From: CANKJK01 sp040081715
Lineage (GTDB): Bacteria; Acidobacteriota; Vicinamibacteria; Vicinamibacterales; UBA2999
Reading direction: 5' to 3'
NCBI GenBank assembly: GCA_040081715.1
Contig: JBEBFY010000004.1
Span: 62,001 to 126,000, forward strand
DNA length: 64,000 bases
A model generated the notes under the pieces. That model did not search any database, had not been told where the DNA came from, and worked only from the letters and a program-made list of their open reading frames with translations. Each line of letters begins with the position of its first letter. Position 1 is the first letter of the stretch. The position numbers were made by a program, and so were the translations under genes. Shown here piece after piece: positions 15,679 to 24,602 of the stretch.

Positions 15679-18092
15679 TGGCTGCCGGGAGCCGCACGGG
15701 AGAGGCCGGCGGGAGCCGGTGGGTGTCGTGGACACCCGCGCTGCTGCTGGCGCTGCTGGGGGTGTTCATGGTGGCGCTCCGCGTGCCGGCGGCTGCCGTC
15801 AACGTCCGTTGGGCCCCAGGTGTATCCGCCCAGGACCGCGCGCGGCTGGAGCGGGGTTACCTGCTCGCGCAGCCGGAGCGGAAGACGCTCGACACCGTTG
15901 CGTATGTCCTGCTGGATGGATCGCGCGGTAACATCCGCCGCCTGGTGCAGGATCCGAACGTGGCCGACACGCACGGGGTCAGCCGGAGCGAGTTCGTCGT
16001 GGACGAGGCCAGCAACGTGAGCACCTACAACAGCCGGGTGCTGGTGTGGGCCGACCGCACGGGCCTGCTTGCTGTGGCCGTGGGCCTGCTCGCATGGCTC
16101 ACCATGGCTCGCCTCGCGCGGACAGTCCTGGGGCTGCCGGCCCGAAGTGCGGCGTCGAGGCTGGCGCGCACGGCCTTGGCGCTGCCGGTGTTCGCAGTGT
16201 TCCTTCTGGCCGGCTACCTGACGACCGGCAGGACCTTGTCGGCCGATGACAGCTTCTCCGTGTGGGTGGCCCAGGCGGTGCTGCGTGGGGATCGTGTCTA
16301 CCAGGACGTGTTCGACGCCGGTGCGCCGCTGCTGTGGTGGCTCTCACTTGCTGGGCAGTGGGTATCGGGCGGACGCGTGATTGGCGAGGTCGGTGTGGCG
16401 GTCCTCATGGGGGCGGTCGGCAGTCTCCTCACGGCCGCGCTGGCGTGGCGCGCCTCCGGCTCCGCCACGCTGGCCACCTGGGCCGGGGCCCTCGCCTGCG
16501 CGGCCGCCTGCGCCACCCAGCTGTACGGCTATCCGAAGATGGTGCTGTATCCCGCGGCGCTGGCGGTCCTCTGGTGGTACGCGAGCCACCCGGTGCGGGG
16601 GCGCGGGGTCGCGCTCGGCCTGGTGGTGGCCGCGGCGCTGCTGACCCGCCATGACCACGGTCTCTATGTCGGGCTGGCCGCGGCTACGGCGGTCGCTCTG
16701 GCCACCGGCCCGGTGCCGTTCTGGAAGCGCGCCGCCGTGGCGGTGCTGGCGGCGGTGGTGCCGCTGCTGCCGTGGCTCGCCGTGGTGGCGAGCCGCGAGG
16801 ACGTGGTCCGCTACTTCACGTCACGGATCGAGCTGGCGAACTATCTGGGTGTCCAGGGAGCCCGGCCCGTGCCGGACCTGGGCCTGGCCTGGCCGCTGCT
16901 GGGCTGGGATGAGCCGTGGCCCGTGCGGGTGAACGTCCAGTGGCGAGACGGCCTGGCGGACGCCGGCCGACTGGCCGGTGAGCAGGCCCTTGGCCTTCAG
17001 CCCGTTCGCAGCTCCACGGAACTCTATGAGCTTCGCGACACGTCGTCCGCTTCGGTCGAGCGGCTGGTCCGGCATCAGGATGCCTGGGCGGTTCGCGGCG
17101 TCGACGTGCTGGCCGGCCGGCCGACGGGGCCGCAGGGTCTGGTGTTTGCTGTTCACAACTGGCTGGCGGTCCGGTCGATCGCGCCGCTCCCGCAACTGCT
17201 CGGCCGCCCGGAATCCTCGAGACTCCTGTACAGCATTGCAGTCATCACGCCGCTGATGGCCATGATCCTGATGGTGCCGTTTGTCCGGCGCGTCCTGGCT
17301 CCGGAGGGGCGGATGGCCGCCCCCCGATTTGTCCTTCCCGCCGTGGTGCTTCTGGCCGGTGCGCACTTCGGGCTGGCCCGGCGGCCGGCGCAGATCGTCG
17401 AGACGTTGCCGCTCGATCTCGTCCTGCTGGCGTGGGTGTTGTGGCAGTGCTGGAGCGCCGGTGTGCCTCGCGCTGTCCTGACGGTGCTGCGCACGGCGGT
17501 CGTGGTGACCGTCGTGATGGTCGGCCTGCTCGGGGTGGACGCCGTGCACGCCGGTGACCTGTTCGAGAAGACCGAATTCGTCGACGGGGCTGCGGGGGCG
17601 CGGGCGAAGGCCACGCGGCTGTGGACCGCACACACGGCTGCCCGGCCGATCGACGTCTTTGCTCCCGAGGGGACGGAGAGCGACCGCGTGGTGGTGCGCT
17701 ACCTGCAGGTCTGCACCCGACCGACGGACCGCATCTGGGAGCCCACGGGCAACTTCGCCACGCCGTACTACGCGGACCGCGGCATCGTCGAGCACCTGTT
17801 CTGGTACGCCGGCTTCCGCGCCAGCGAGGCCGAGCAGCGTCAGACGCTCCGCTGGGTCCAGGCCAGGCGTGTGCCGCTCGTCATTGTCCGCACGGTCGGA
17901 CAGCCGCGAGATGTGTTCGCCGGGCATCCGATCATCCAAGCGTATGTGCGCGACCACTATGTGGACGTCACGTCGGAGCGTGCCCGCAGCTCGGCGTTCA
18001 CCGGCGGCCGGCCGCTGACACTGTTGGCACGCCGCGACCTCGTGCCCACCGGGCAGTTCGAGCCGCTCGACCTTCCGTGCTTTGCCGACTGA
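15678..18092 (+). CDS. GT-C fold (GT39-like) membrane glycosyltransferase
   Basis: An 804-residue integral membrane protein with about ten to twelve hydrophobic segments and a C-terminal soluble domain. The first loop carries the acidic pair typical of GT-C enzymes (LSADDSFSVWVAQAVLRGDR, then YQDVFDAGAPLLWW). GYPKMVLYPAALAVLW and LLTRHDHGLYVGLAAAT fit the polyprenyl-phosphate-sugar-dependent transferase pattern. It probably adds a sugar from a lipid carrier in the periplasm. A paralogue lies at 37696-39630. ATG 15678 overlaps the preceding stop (TGATG). Donor and acceptor are unknown. Confidence 0.75.
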   Translation: MAAGSRTGEAGGSRWVSWTPALLLALLGVFMVALRVPAAAVNVRWAPGVSAQDRARLERGYLLAQPERKTLDTVAYVLLDGSRGNIRRLVQDPNVADTHGVSRSEFVVDEASNVSTYNSRVLVWADRTGLLAVAVGLLAWLTMARLARTVLGLPARSAASRLARTALALPVFAVFLLAGYLTTGRTLSADDSFSVWVAQAVLRGDRVYQDVFDAGAPLLWWLSLAGQWVSGGRVIGEVGVAVLMGAVGSLLTAALAWRASGSATLATWAGALACAAACATQLYGYPKMVLYPAALAVLWWYASHPVRGRGVALGLVVAAALLTRHDHGLYVGLAAATAVALATGPVPFWKRAAVAVLAAVVPLLPWLAVVASREDVVRYFTSRIELANYLGVQGARPVPDLGLAWPLLGWDEPWPVRVNVQWRDGLADAGRLAGEQALGLQPVRSSTELYELRDTSSASVERLVRHQDAWAVRGVDVLAGRPTGPQGLVFAVHNWLAVRSIAPLPQLLGRPESSRLLYSIAVITPLMAMILMVPFVRRVLAPEGRMAAPRFVLPAVVLLAGAHFGLARRPAQIVETLPLDLVLLAWVLWQCWSAGVPRAVLTVLRTAVVVTVVMVGLLGVDAVHAGDLFEKTEFVDGAAGARAKATRLWTAHTAARPIDVFAPEGTESDRVVVRYLQVCTRPTDRIWEPTGNFATPYYADRGIVEHLFWYAGFRASEAEQRQTLRWVQARRVPLVIVRTVGQPRDVFAGHPIIQAYVRDHYVDVTSERARSSAFTGGRPLTLLARRDLVPTGQFEPLDLPCFAD

Positions 18093-18096
18093 TCCG

Positions 18097-18324
18097 ATGC
18101 CCGACAGGATGCTCGCGGCCCGGAACTTCACGCTGCAGCAGGCGCGGCGCGCGCAGAACCGCGTCCGCTACGCGTGGAAGGTCCCCGTCGAGGCCGCGAA
18201 GGACGCGATGCATGCCGTTGGGTGTCGGCCGCCTACCAACTGGATCCCGCGCGTGTCACGGTCATGTCGCGGGGCGGCTGAAGCAGTTGAGCGGATCAAG
18301 CCTGGAGGCGAATCTCAGCTTTGA
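18097..18324 (+). CDS. Possible short protein or gene remnant after the glycosyltransferase
   Basis: A 75-codon frame beginning 4 bp after the glycosyltransferase stop (MPDRMLAARNFTLQQARRAQ). The first 40 residues look like normal coding sequence and the tail does not, so it may be the start of a lost downstream gene. No family is recognised. The rest of 18093-18399 holds only the imuA promoter. Confidence 0.25.
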   Translation: MPDRMLAARNFTLQQARRAQNRVRYAWKVPVEAAKDAMHAVGCRPPTNWIPRVSRSCRGAAEAVERIKPGGESQL

Positions 18325-18344
18325 GGGGGCTGGCCGGAAAGCCC

Positions 18345-18378
18345 TTGCTTCCTGATTGAGTTTTCGCTACATTTTCGC
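18345..18378 (+). promoter_or_regulatory. imuA promoter with overlapping direct repeats (possible SOS operator)
   Basis: A -35 TTGCTT (18345-18350), 17-bp spacer and -10 TACATT (18368-18373) lie upstream of imuA. Two TTTTCGC repeats (18361-18367 and 18372-18378), 11 bp apart in phase, straddle the -10. An inverted copy, GCGAAAA (18403-18409), lies over the first codons of imuA. imuABC operons are usually LexA-controlled; this could be the local LexA site, which is inference. Confidence 0.5.
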
Positions 18379-18399
18379 CTTCCAAGAAAAGACGAACAT

Positions 18400-19188
18400 A
18401 TGGCGAAAACTTCACTGGCCCTTCTGGAAACCGCCCTCCGCGCCAAGCGGCTGGACACGACACTTACCTTCGCGCGGCCCGGGCATGCGGACCCGGTGGA
18501 GCGGGTGCCTTCGCGCTTTGCCCCGATTGATGCGGTGCTGCGGGGCGGGCTTCCCAAGGGGCAGCTCTCCGAGCTTGCCGGGCCGGCCTCGTCCGGCCGG
18601 ACGACGCTCCTGCTCAGCACATGTGCGGCAGCCACGCGGCGGGGCGAGATTGTGGCGCTGGTGGATCCCTTTGATCGGCTGGATGTGGCGTCGGCCGTGG
18701 CGGCTGGTGTGGACCTCTCGCGCCTGCTGTGGGTGCGGGGCGATGGGCTGAGCACGCACGGTGCCGCCGGCCGGGCAATGGTGGACCGTGCGCTGGAGCG
18801 CGGGCTCAAGGCGCTTAACCTGATTCTGCAGGCGGGCGGGTTTGGCGTGGTGGCGATGGATCTGGCGGACGTGCCGGCGCCGGCGCTGGCCGGGCTCCCG
18901 GCGGCGACGTGGCTCCGCGTGCAGCGGGCGATTGAAGGGCGCGAGACGGCCTGCGTGCTGGTGACCGAGCGTCCGCTGGCACGCAGCGCCGGTGGCCTCA
19001 CGGTGCTGCTCGATGGCGCGCCGTCGCGTGCACGGTGGGTAGGGGAGTCGGCCCGGAGCCAGCGTCTCTCGGGATTGGATGTGGCCGGGCGGGTGCTCTC
19101 GCCGCGCCGGACGGCCGAGGGTGCGTTTGCCTGTCCGGGCACCGTGATCGACTGGCGGACCAGCGCGCGAGCGGTCCATGCCTCGTAG
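18400..19188 (+). CDS. imuA: ImuA, RecA/SulA-like mutagenesis accessory protein
   Basis: A 262-residue RecA-fold protein that heads the imuA-imuB-dnaE2 cassette for damage-induced mutagenesis. The region FAPIDAVLRGGLPKGQLSEL followed by AGPASSGRTTLLLSTCAAAT matches the 'ID.lLgGGlp.G.l.El.G..ssGrT' pattern of ImuA, including a degenerate Walker A. LDLADVPAPAL-type Walker B appears as GVVAMDLADVPAP. ImuA is thought to bind ImuB and RecA and to help recruit the polymerase to lesions. It starts ATG 18400 and overlaps imuB by 11 bp. Confidence 0.85.
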   Translation: MAKTSLALLETALRAKRLDTTLTFARPGHADPVERVPSRFAPIDAVLRGGLPKGQLSELAGPASSGRTTLLLSTCAAATRRGEIVALVDPFDRLDVASAVAAGVDLSRLLWVRGDGLSTHGAAGRAMVDRALERGLKALNLILQAGGFGVVAMDLADVPAPALAGLPAATWLRVQRAIEGRETACVLVTERPLARSAGGLTVLLDGAPSRARWVGESARSQRLSGLDVAGRVLSPRRTAEGAFACPGTVIDWRTSARAVHAS

Positions 19189-20599
19189 CACGCCGCCCGG
19201 CACGCGGCCTGCCGACGCCGCGCTCTACGCGGCGCTGGTGGCCGCCGAGGGCAGCGACCCGGCCGTGCTGCTGGATGTGGCGAGGATGGGGTCGCCGCGC
19301 ATTGTCGTGGACGGGCCGCGAGCGGTCACGCTCGATGCCACCGGCCTCACGCGGCTCTTCGGCGATGCGCGCGCCATCGCGCACGAGATGCGGCGGCTGG
19401 CCGCGGAGCGCGGGCTGCGCGTGCGGGTGGCGGTGGCCTCCACACGCACGGCGGCTCGCCTGCTGGCGCACGCACGCCCCGGTATTTCCGTCGCGGAAGG
19501 AGAGGAAGTGTGGCGGGCGGTGGGCGCACTGCCCATCGACCTGCTGCCGGTGGCACTGGTCTCGGGCGATCCGGACGTGCTCACGCTCAAGCGTTGGGGG
19601 CTCCACACGCTGGGCGACTTTGCCCGCCTGCCCGCGGACGGCGTGGCGGCCCGGCTCGGGCAGGAGGGCGTCACCTGGCAGCGGCTGGCACGTGGAGAAG
19701 ACCTGACGCCGCTGGTGCCGTCGGTGCCCGAGGAGCGTTTCGAGCAGGCAATGGATCTGGAATGGCCCATCGAAGGGCTGGAGCCGCTCTCGTTCGTGCT
19801 GGCGCGGCTGATTGATCCGCTCTCGGCGCACCTGGAACGGCGTGGACGCGGGGCGGCGGTGCTGCATGTGCGGCTGCACCTGGTGACGCGCGAGGTGTAC
19901 GAGCGGTCGCTGCAGTTGCCCACCCCCATCCGCGACGCGCGGACGCTCCGCACGCTGGTGCAGCTCGACCTCGAATCCCATCCACCGTCGGCGGGCATCG
20001 ACCGCGTGGTGGTGGCCGTGGATCCCACACCCGGCCGTGTGCTCCAGCACTCACTCCTCACGCGGCCGATTCCCGCGCCGGAGCAGCTCTCCACGCTGAT
20101 GGCCCGGCTGGGTGCGCTGATGGGGGAGGATCGGTGCGGGTCCCCGGTGCTGGCGGATTCGTGGCACCCCGATGCCTGCACCCTGCAGCCGTTTGCCCCG
20201 CGCGAACTGGCCCATGAGAAGGCCAGTCCACTGGCGACGGTGAACGCCGACCAGCCTGACGACTGGCAGCAGGGCGCCGAGCCACAGGTGGCCTGCGCCG
20301 TGCGGCGGTTCCGGCGGCCCGTGCCTGCCCGCGTGCGGGTGGAGGACGGCGAGCCGCGGCTGGTGCAGGTGGACCGGCGCGGCCTGAGTGGTGGACGCGT
20401 AGAGCGGTGCGCGGGGCCGTGGCGTACCTCAGGCGGCTGGTGGCACGAGCGTCCGGCTACCGCGACGCCCGTGTCGAGCGGCAGCCCGTCGGCGTGGGAC
20501 CGCGACGAATGGGACGTGACCTTCGCCGACGGCACCACGTGCCTGCTCTTTCAGGACCGCGTCGCGCAGGCCTGGTTCCTGGACGGCGTTCTCGACTGA
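19178..20599 (+). CDS. imuB: ImuB, Y-family polymerase-like scaffold protein
   Basis: A 473-residue protein with the Y-family fold but without visible catalytic acidic residues, as expected of ImuB, which acts as a clamp-binding adaptor for DnaE2. Recognisable parts are VTLDATGLTRLFGDARAIAH, the helix-hairpin-helix region (LKRWGLHTLGDFARLPADGV) and the little-finger region. The N-terminal segment of about 70 residues found in pseudomonad ImuB is absent; acidobacterial members seem to share this short form. Start ATG 19178 overlaps imuA. The C-terminus (AWDRDEWDVTFADGTTCLLF) is the usual family tail. Confidence 0.87.
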   Translation: MPRSTPPGTRPADAALYAALVAAEGSDPAVLLDVARMGSPRIVVDGPRAVTLDATGLTRLFGDARAIAHEMRRLAAERGLRVRVAVASTRTAARLLAHARPGISVAEGEEVWRAVGALPIDLLPVALVSGDPDVLTLKRWGLHTLGDFARLPADGVAARLGQEGVTWQRLARGEDLTPLVPSVPEERFEQAMDLEWPIEGLEPLSFVLARLIDPLSAHLERRGRGAAVLHVRLHLVTREVYERSLQLPTPIRDARTLRTLVQLDLESHPPSAGIDRVVVAVDPTPGRVLQHSLLTRPIPAPEQLSTLMARLGALMGEDRCGSPVLADSWHPDACTLQPFAPRELAHEKASPLATVNADQPDDWQQGAEPQVACAVRRFRRPVPARVRVEDGEPRLVQVDRRGLSGGRVERCAGPWRTSGGWWHERPATATPVSSGSPSAWDRDEWDVTFADGTTCLLFQDRVAQAWFLDGVLD

Positions 20600-20644
20600 C
20601 GGTGCGTACGGCCCTCTTGAGTTCCGTCTTGCCAGGTTCCTCTC

Positions 20645-23600
20645 GTGTACATCGAGCTCCATGCCGCGTCCGCGTTCAGCTTTCTGCAGGGTGCGTCTCT
20701 GCCCGAAGCGCTCGTGGAGCGCGCGGCCACGCTGGGCTACCCGGCGCTGGCGCTGCTCGACGCCGACGGCGTCTACGGCGCGCCGCGATTCCATAAGGCC
20801 GCGACGAAGGCCGGCCTGCGCGCCATCGTCGGTGCCGAGCTGACGATCGACCCGCGTCCGCCCGCGCACCGGCCGGAGGCCGAGGCACCCGCATCATCCG
20901 CGGCTGGCACGCCCGGCCACGCTGTGCGTCCGGTGCTGCGCGCGGCGAGATCGTCGGCCCAGTCCGCGGCGGATTCCGGCGCGTGCTGGCGGCTGCCGGT
21001 GCTGGTGGAAAGCCAGGAGGGCTACCGGAACCTGTGCCGCCTCATCACGCGGATGAAGCTGCGCGCGCCCAAGGGCGAAGGCGCGCTTCATCTCGACGAA
21101 CTAGACGGGTGCACCGAGGGGCTCGTGGCCATCGGCGGCCGGCCGCTCCTCGATACACGTCACTACGGCGTCGGGGGTCTGCTCGACCGGCTCGTGGGGC
21201 TCTTCGGCCGTCAGCATGTGTGCGTGGAGCTGCAGCGCCACTGCCTGCGCGACGAGGAGGAGGACAACGCGGCGCTCTCCGCGATGGCGCGGGCCTACGG
21301 CGTGCCGATGATTGCCGCCAACGGCGTCCGCTTCGCCGCGCCGACGGACCGTCCGCTCTTCGACGTATTGACGTGCGTGCGGCATCACACCACGGTGGAT
21401 GCCGCGGGCCGGCAACTGACGCGGAATGCGGAGCGGTACCTGAAGTCGCCGCAGGCGATGGCGGCACTGTTCGTTGACCGGCGCGATGCGCTGATGGCGT
21501 CCGAAGCGCTGGCCGAGCGGCTCCAGTTCACGATGGCGGATCTCGGCTATCGCTTTCCGGCCTACCCGGTGCCGGACGGGGAGACCGAGGCGTCCTTCCT
21601 GCGCCACATCACCGAGGTGGGCGCGCGGGATCGGTACCGGCCCTATCACGACCGTGCCCGTGTGCAGATCGAGCGCGAGCTGGTGCTCATCGAGAAGCTG
21701 AAGCTGGCCGGCTACTTCCTGATCGTCTGGGACATCGTGAACTTCTGCCGGCGCGAGCACATCCTCGTGCAGGGGCGCGGGTCGGCCGCCAACAGTGCCG
21801 TCTGTTACAGCCTCGGCATCACGGCCGTCGATCCGATTGCCATGAACCTGCTCTTCGAGCGGTTCCTCTCCGAGGAGCGTGGCGAGTGGCCGGATATCGA
21901 TCTGGATTTGCCCAGCGGCGACCGGCGCGAGCGCGTGATCCAGCACGTCTACGAGAAATACGGCCGGCTGGGCGCGGCCATGACGGCCAATGTCATCACC
22001 TATCGCGGCAAGAGCGCCGCGCGCGAGGTGGGCAAAGCCCTGGCGCTGGACGTGGATCAGATTGATCGGCTGGCCAAGGTAATGCACCGGTTCGAATTCA
22101 CGGACCCGGAAGAGACGCTGGCGCGCGACATGGTGTCGGTGGGTCTTTCGCCGCATACGCCGCGCCTCAGGACGTTTGCAGGGCTGTGGCGGTCCATTCA
22201 GGATCTGCCGCGCCACCTTGGACAGCACTCCGGCGGCATGGTCGTCTGCCAGGGTGCACTCGATACCGTGGTGCCGCTCGAGCCGGCCAGCATGCCTGGC
22301 CGCGTGGTGGTGCAGTGGGACAAGGACGACTGCGCCGACATGGGCATCGTGAAGGTGGACCTGCTCGGCCTCGGCATGATGGCTGTGCTGCAGGACGCCA
22401 TCACGCTGGTCAACAGCAGCCCCCGGCAGCCCGGCGAGCCGGCCTTCGAACTGGCGCGCATCCCGCCCGATGACCCCGCGGTGTACGCGCTGCTCCAGCA
22501 GGCCGACACCATCGGCGTGTTTCAGGTGGAGTCGCGCGCGCAGATGGCCACGCTCCCGCGGCTCAAGCCCACCTGCTTCTACGACCTCGTAGTGGAGGTC
22601 GCCATCATCCGGCCCGGGCCCATCGTGGGCGACATGGTGCATCCCTACCTGAATCGCCGCGCCGGGAAGGAGCCGATCGTGCCGCTCCATCCCTCGCTCG
22701 AGCCCGTGCTGGCGCGCACGCTGGGCGTGCCGCTGTTTCAGGAGCAGCTCCTGCGGATGGCCATGGTGGCTGCCGGTTTCACGGGCGGGCAGGCGGAGGA
22801 ACTGCGCCGGGCCATGGGCTTCAAGCGGTCGGAGCAGCGGATGCAGCACATCGAAGTACAGCTTCGTGCGGGGATGGCCGCGCGCGGCATCACCGGCGAG
22901 ACGGCGGACCGCATCGTCCTGGCGATCACGTCGTTTGCGCTCTACGGATTCCCCGAGTCGCACGCAGCGAGCTTCGCCCTGCTCGCCTATGCCAGCGCGT
23001 ATCTCAAGGTGCATTACCCCGCGGCCTTCTACACGGCACTCCTCAACAACCAGCCGATGGGCTTCTACCACCCGGCCACGCTGGTGAAGGACGCGCAGCG
23101 GCACGGGGTGCGCTTCCATCCCATCGACGTGCAGCAGTCGGATTGGTGGTGCCGGGTTGAGGAAGACGGGGGCATCCGGCTCGGGTTGGTCTACGTGACG
23201 GGCTTGCGGAAGGAGATGGGGGAGGCCATGGCGGCATTCGATCGCAGCCGGGTGGAGGCGTCCGCGGTGCTGTGCGCCAAGTGCGGGTCCGACGACGAAT
23301 CCATGATCGAGGTGACGGGGGAGTGCCGCACTGCGACGGGTGCCCAGCGCTCCTACTTCTGCAATACCTGCGCGCACCAGTGGACCGTGGTGCTCACGCC
23401 CGTGAGACGCTTTGCCTCGATCGAGCAGCTCGTGCAGCGCACGGGTCTCCGGCGCGACGAACTGGCAACGCTCGCGGACATTGGCGCGCTCAACGCCTTC
23501 ACAGACGATCGCCGCAGCGCGCTGTGGCAGGTGGAGCGGGTGGTGCGCCCCGAGGGTGCGCTGTTTGCCGGGGAGGCGTCGCGCGAGGAGACGCAGCGCG

Positions 23601-24088
23601 ATGAACCATCGCGTGAGGAAACGCCGTGGCAGTACGCGGACCGTGTGGCCGAGGACGACAGCCCGCTGCGGTCCATGACGCCGGACGACCGCCTGCGCGC
23701 CGACTATGCCGGCACAGGTCTCACGATTGGCCCGCACCCGATGGCGCTGCGCCGGTCAGGTCTCTCGCTTCAGGGCGTGCTGCGTGCGGCAGATCTGCCC
23801 GGAACACGGGATGGCCGCCGGGTGCGCGTGGCCGGCATGGTGATCACCCGCCAGCGTCCAGGCACGGCCAAGGGGTTCGTGTTCCTCACGCTGGAGGATG
23901 AAACCGGCGTCTCGAACGTGATCGTCCGTCCGGATCTGTTCGATCGTCAGAAAGAGACGCTGATGCGGTATCCCTTCCTGATCGTGGACGGCGTCATGCA
24001 GCACCAGGAGGGCGTGCTCTCCGTCCGTGCCGAGCGCGTGCACCCCATCGAAGGCGCCGCCGCCGTGGATGCCCACGATTTCTACTGA
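20645..24088 (+). CDS. dnaE2: Error-prone DNA polymerase DnaE2 (ImuC) with a zinc-ribbon-like insertion
   Basis: A 1147-residue C-family polymerase for lesion bypass. The PHP domain opens YIELHAASAFSFLQGASLPE. Catalytic aspartates lie in WPDIDLDLPSGDRRE (about 416-421). The finger domain has FQVESRAQMATLPRLKP, and the C-terminal OB fold begins RRVRVAGMVITRQRPGTAKG. Unlike usual DnaE2, a segment between YVTGLRKEMGEAM and RRFASIEQLVQRTGL holds two Cys pairs, Cys877/Cys880 (CAKCG) and Cys906/Cys909 (CNTC), resembling a zinc ribbon. Start GTG 20645, 45 bp after imuB. Expected to act with ImuA and ImuB and the sliding clamp. Confidence 0.95.
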   Translation: MYIELHAASAFSFLQGASLPEALVERAATLGYPALALLDADGVYGAPRFHKAATKAGLRAIVGAELTIDPRPPAHRPEAEAPASSAAGTPGHAVRPVLRAARSSAQSAADSGACWRLPVLVESQEGYRNLCRLITRMKLRAPKGEGALHLDELDGCTEGLVAIGGRPLLDTRHYGVGGLLDRLVGLFGRQHVCVELQRHCLRDEEEDNAALSAMARAYGVPMIAANGVRFAAPTDRPLFDVLTCVRHHTTVDAAGRQLTRNAERYLKSPQAMAALFVDRRDALMASEALAERLQFTMADLGYRFPAYPVPDGETEASFLRHITEVGARDRYRPYHDRARVQIERELVLIEKLKLAGYFLIVWDIVNFCRREHILVQGRGSAANSAVCYSLGITAVDPIAMNLLFERFLSEERGEWPDIDLDLPSGDRRERVIQHVYEKYGRLGAAMTANVITYRGKSAAREVGKALALDVDQIDRLAKVMHRFEFTDPEETLARDMVSVGLSPHTPRLRTFAGLWRSIQDLPRHLGQHSGGMVVCQGALDTVVPLEPASMPGRVVVQWDKDDCADMGIVKVDLLGLGMMAVLQDAITLVNSSPRQPGEPAFELARIPPDDPAVYALLQQADTIGVFQVESRAQMATLPRLKPTCFYDLVVEVAIIRPGPIVGDMVHPYLNRRAGKEPIVPLHPSLEPVLARTLGVPLFQEQLLRMAMVAAGFTGGQAEELRRAMGFKRSEQRMQHIEVQLRAGMAARGITGETADRIVLAITSFALYGFPESHAASFALLAYASAYLKVHYPAAFYTALLNNQPMGFYHPATLVKDAQRHGVRFHPIDVQQSDWWCRVEEDGGIRLGLVYVTGLRKEMGEAMAAFDRSRVEASAVLCAKCGSDDESMIEVTGECRTATGAQRSYFCNTCAHQWTVVLTPVRRFASIEQLVQRTGLRRDELATLADIGALNAFTDDRRSALWQVERVVRPEGALFAGEASREETQRDEPSREETPWQYADRVAEDDSPLRSMTPDDRLRADYAGTGLTIGPHPMALRRSGLSLQGVLRAADLPGTRDGRRVRVAGMVITRQRPGTAKGFVFLTLEDETGVSNVIVRPDLFDRQKETLMRYPFLIVDGVMQHQEGVLSVRAERVHPIEGAAAVDAHDFY

Positions 24089-24161
24089 AGACGCTCCGGT
24101 GACCACAGCGTGACGTGGACACCCGCGTCGAGCGGCGTTACCCTGAGTCAGGAGTTATCCC

Positions 24162-24377
24162 ATGCAGAACGAGTTCACTGCCATTTTTGAGCGCGACGAC
24201 GACTGGGTCATTGCGTACTGCCCGGAGATTCCAGGCGCCAACGGTCAGGGCCGCACGAAAGACGAAGCCCGCGAGAGCCTGGCTGCCGCCATTGCCTTGA
24301 TTCTTGAGGACCGCCGGGAGGAAGGGCTTCGAGGCCTGCCTTTCGATGCAGAACGAGAGACGGTGGTCTTGCGGTGA
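24162..24377 (+). CDS. hicB: HicB-family antitoxin
   Basis: A 71-residue protein with the HicB partial RNase-H-like fold: FTAIFERDDDWVIAYCPEIP, GANGQGRTKDEARESLAAAI. It should bind and inhibit HicA and repress the operon. The order here is antitoxin first, and the toxin start overlaps its stop by 4 bp (GTGA). There is no C-terminal DNA-binding domain visible in this short form, so autoregulation may need another factor. Confidence 0.85.
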   Translation: MQNEFTAIFERDDDWVIAYCPEIPGANGQGRTKDEARESLAAAIALILEDRREEGLRGLPFDAERETVVLR

Positions 24378-24565
24378 AGCGCAGCGCTCTGCTGCAGCAC
24401 CTACGCCGACATGGCTGCGTGCTGAAGCGAGAAGGGGCGGCGCACTCGCTCTGGACCAATCCCACCAACGGCGTGACGGAGGCCGTCCCGCGACACACCG
24501 AGATCTCGAATGTGCTCATCAGAAAGATCTGTCGAAATCTTGGTGTCCCCCCAACCGGAGGCTAA
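24374..24565 (+). CDS. hicA: HicA-family mRNA interferase toxin
   Basis: A 63-residue double-stranded-RNA-binding-like protein, the mRNA-cleaving toxin of a HicBA pair. The catalytic His sits in the pattern REGAAHSLWTNP, after KRSALLQHLRRHGCVLKR. The N-terminus differs slightly from the canonical 'K..el...L...G'. Start GTG 24374 overlaps the hicB stop (GTGA), pointing to coupled translation. Confidence 0.85.
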   Translation: MKRSALLQHLRRHGCVLKREGAAHSLWTNPTNGVTEAVPRHTEISNVLIRKICRNLGVPPTGG

Positions 24566-24602
24566 CGGCAGCTGCGGCGCGCGACCGTGGAGCAGGTTCT
24601 CC

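Noticed and set aside
21101..23737. 878-codon minus-strand frame
   Set aside because: It is antisense to dnaE2, has no family pattern, and reflects GC-rich third positions.
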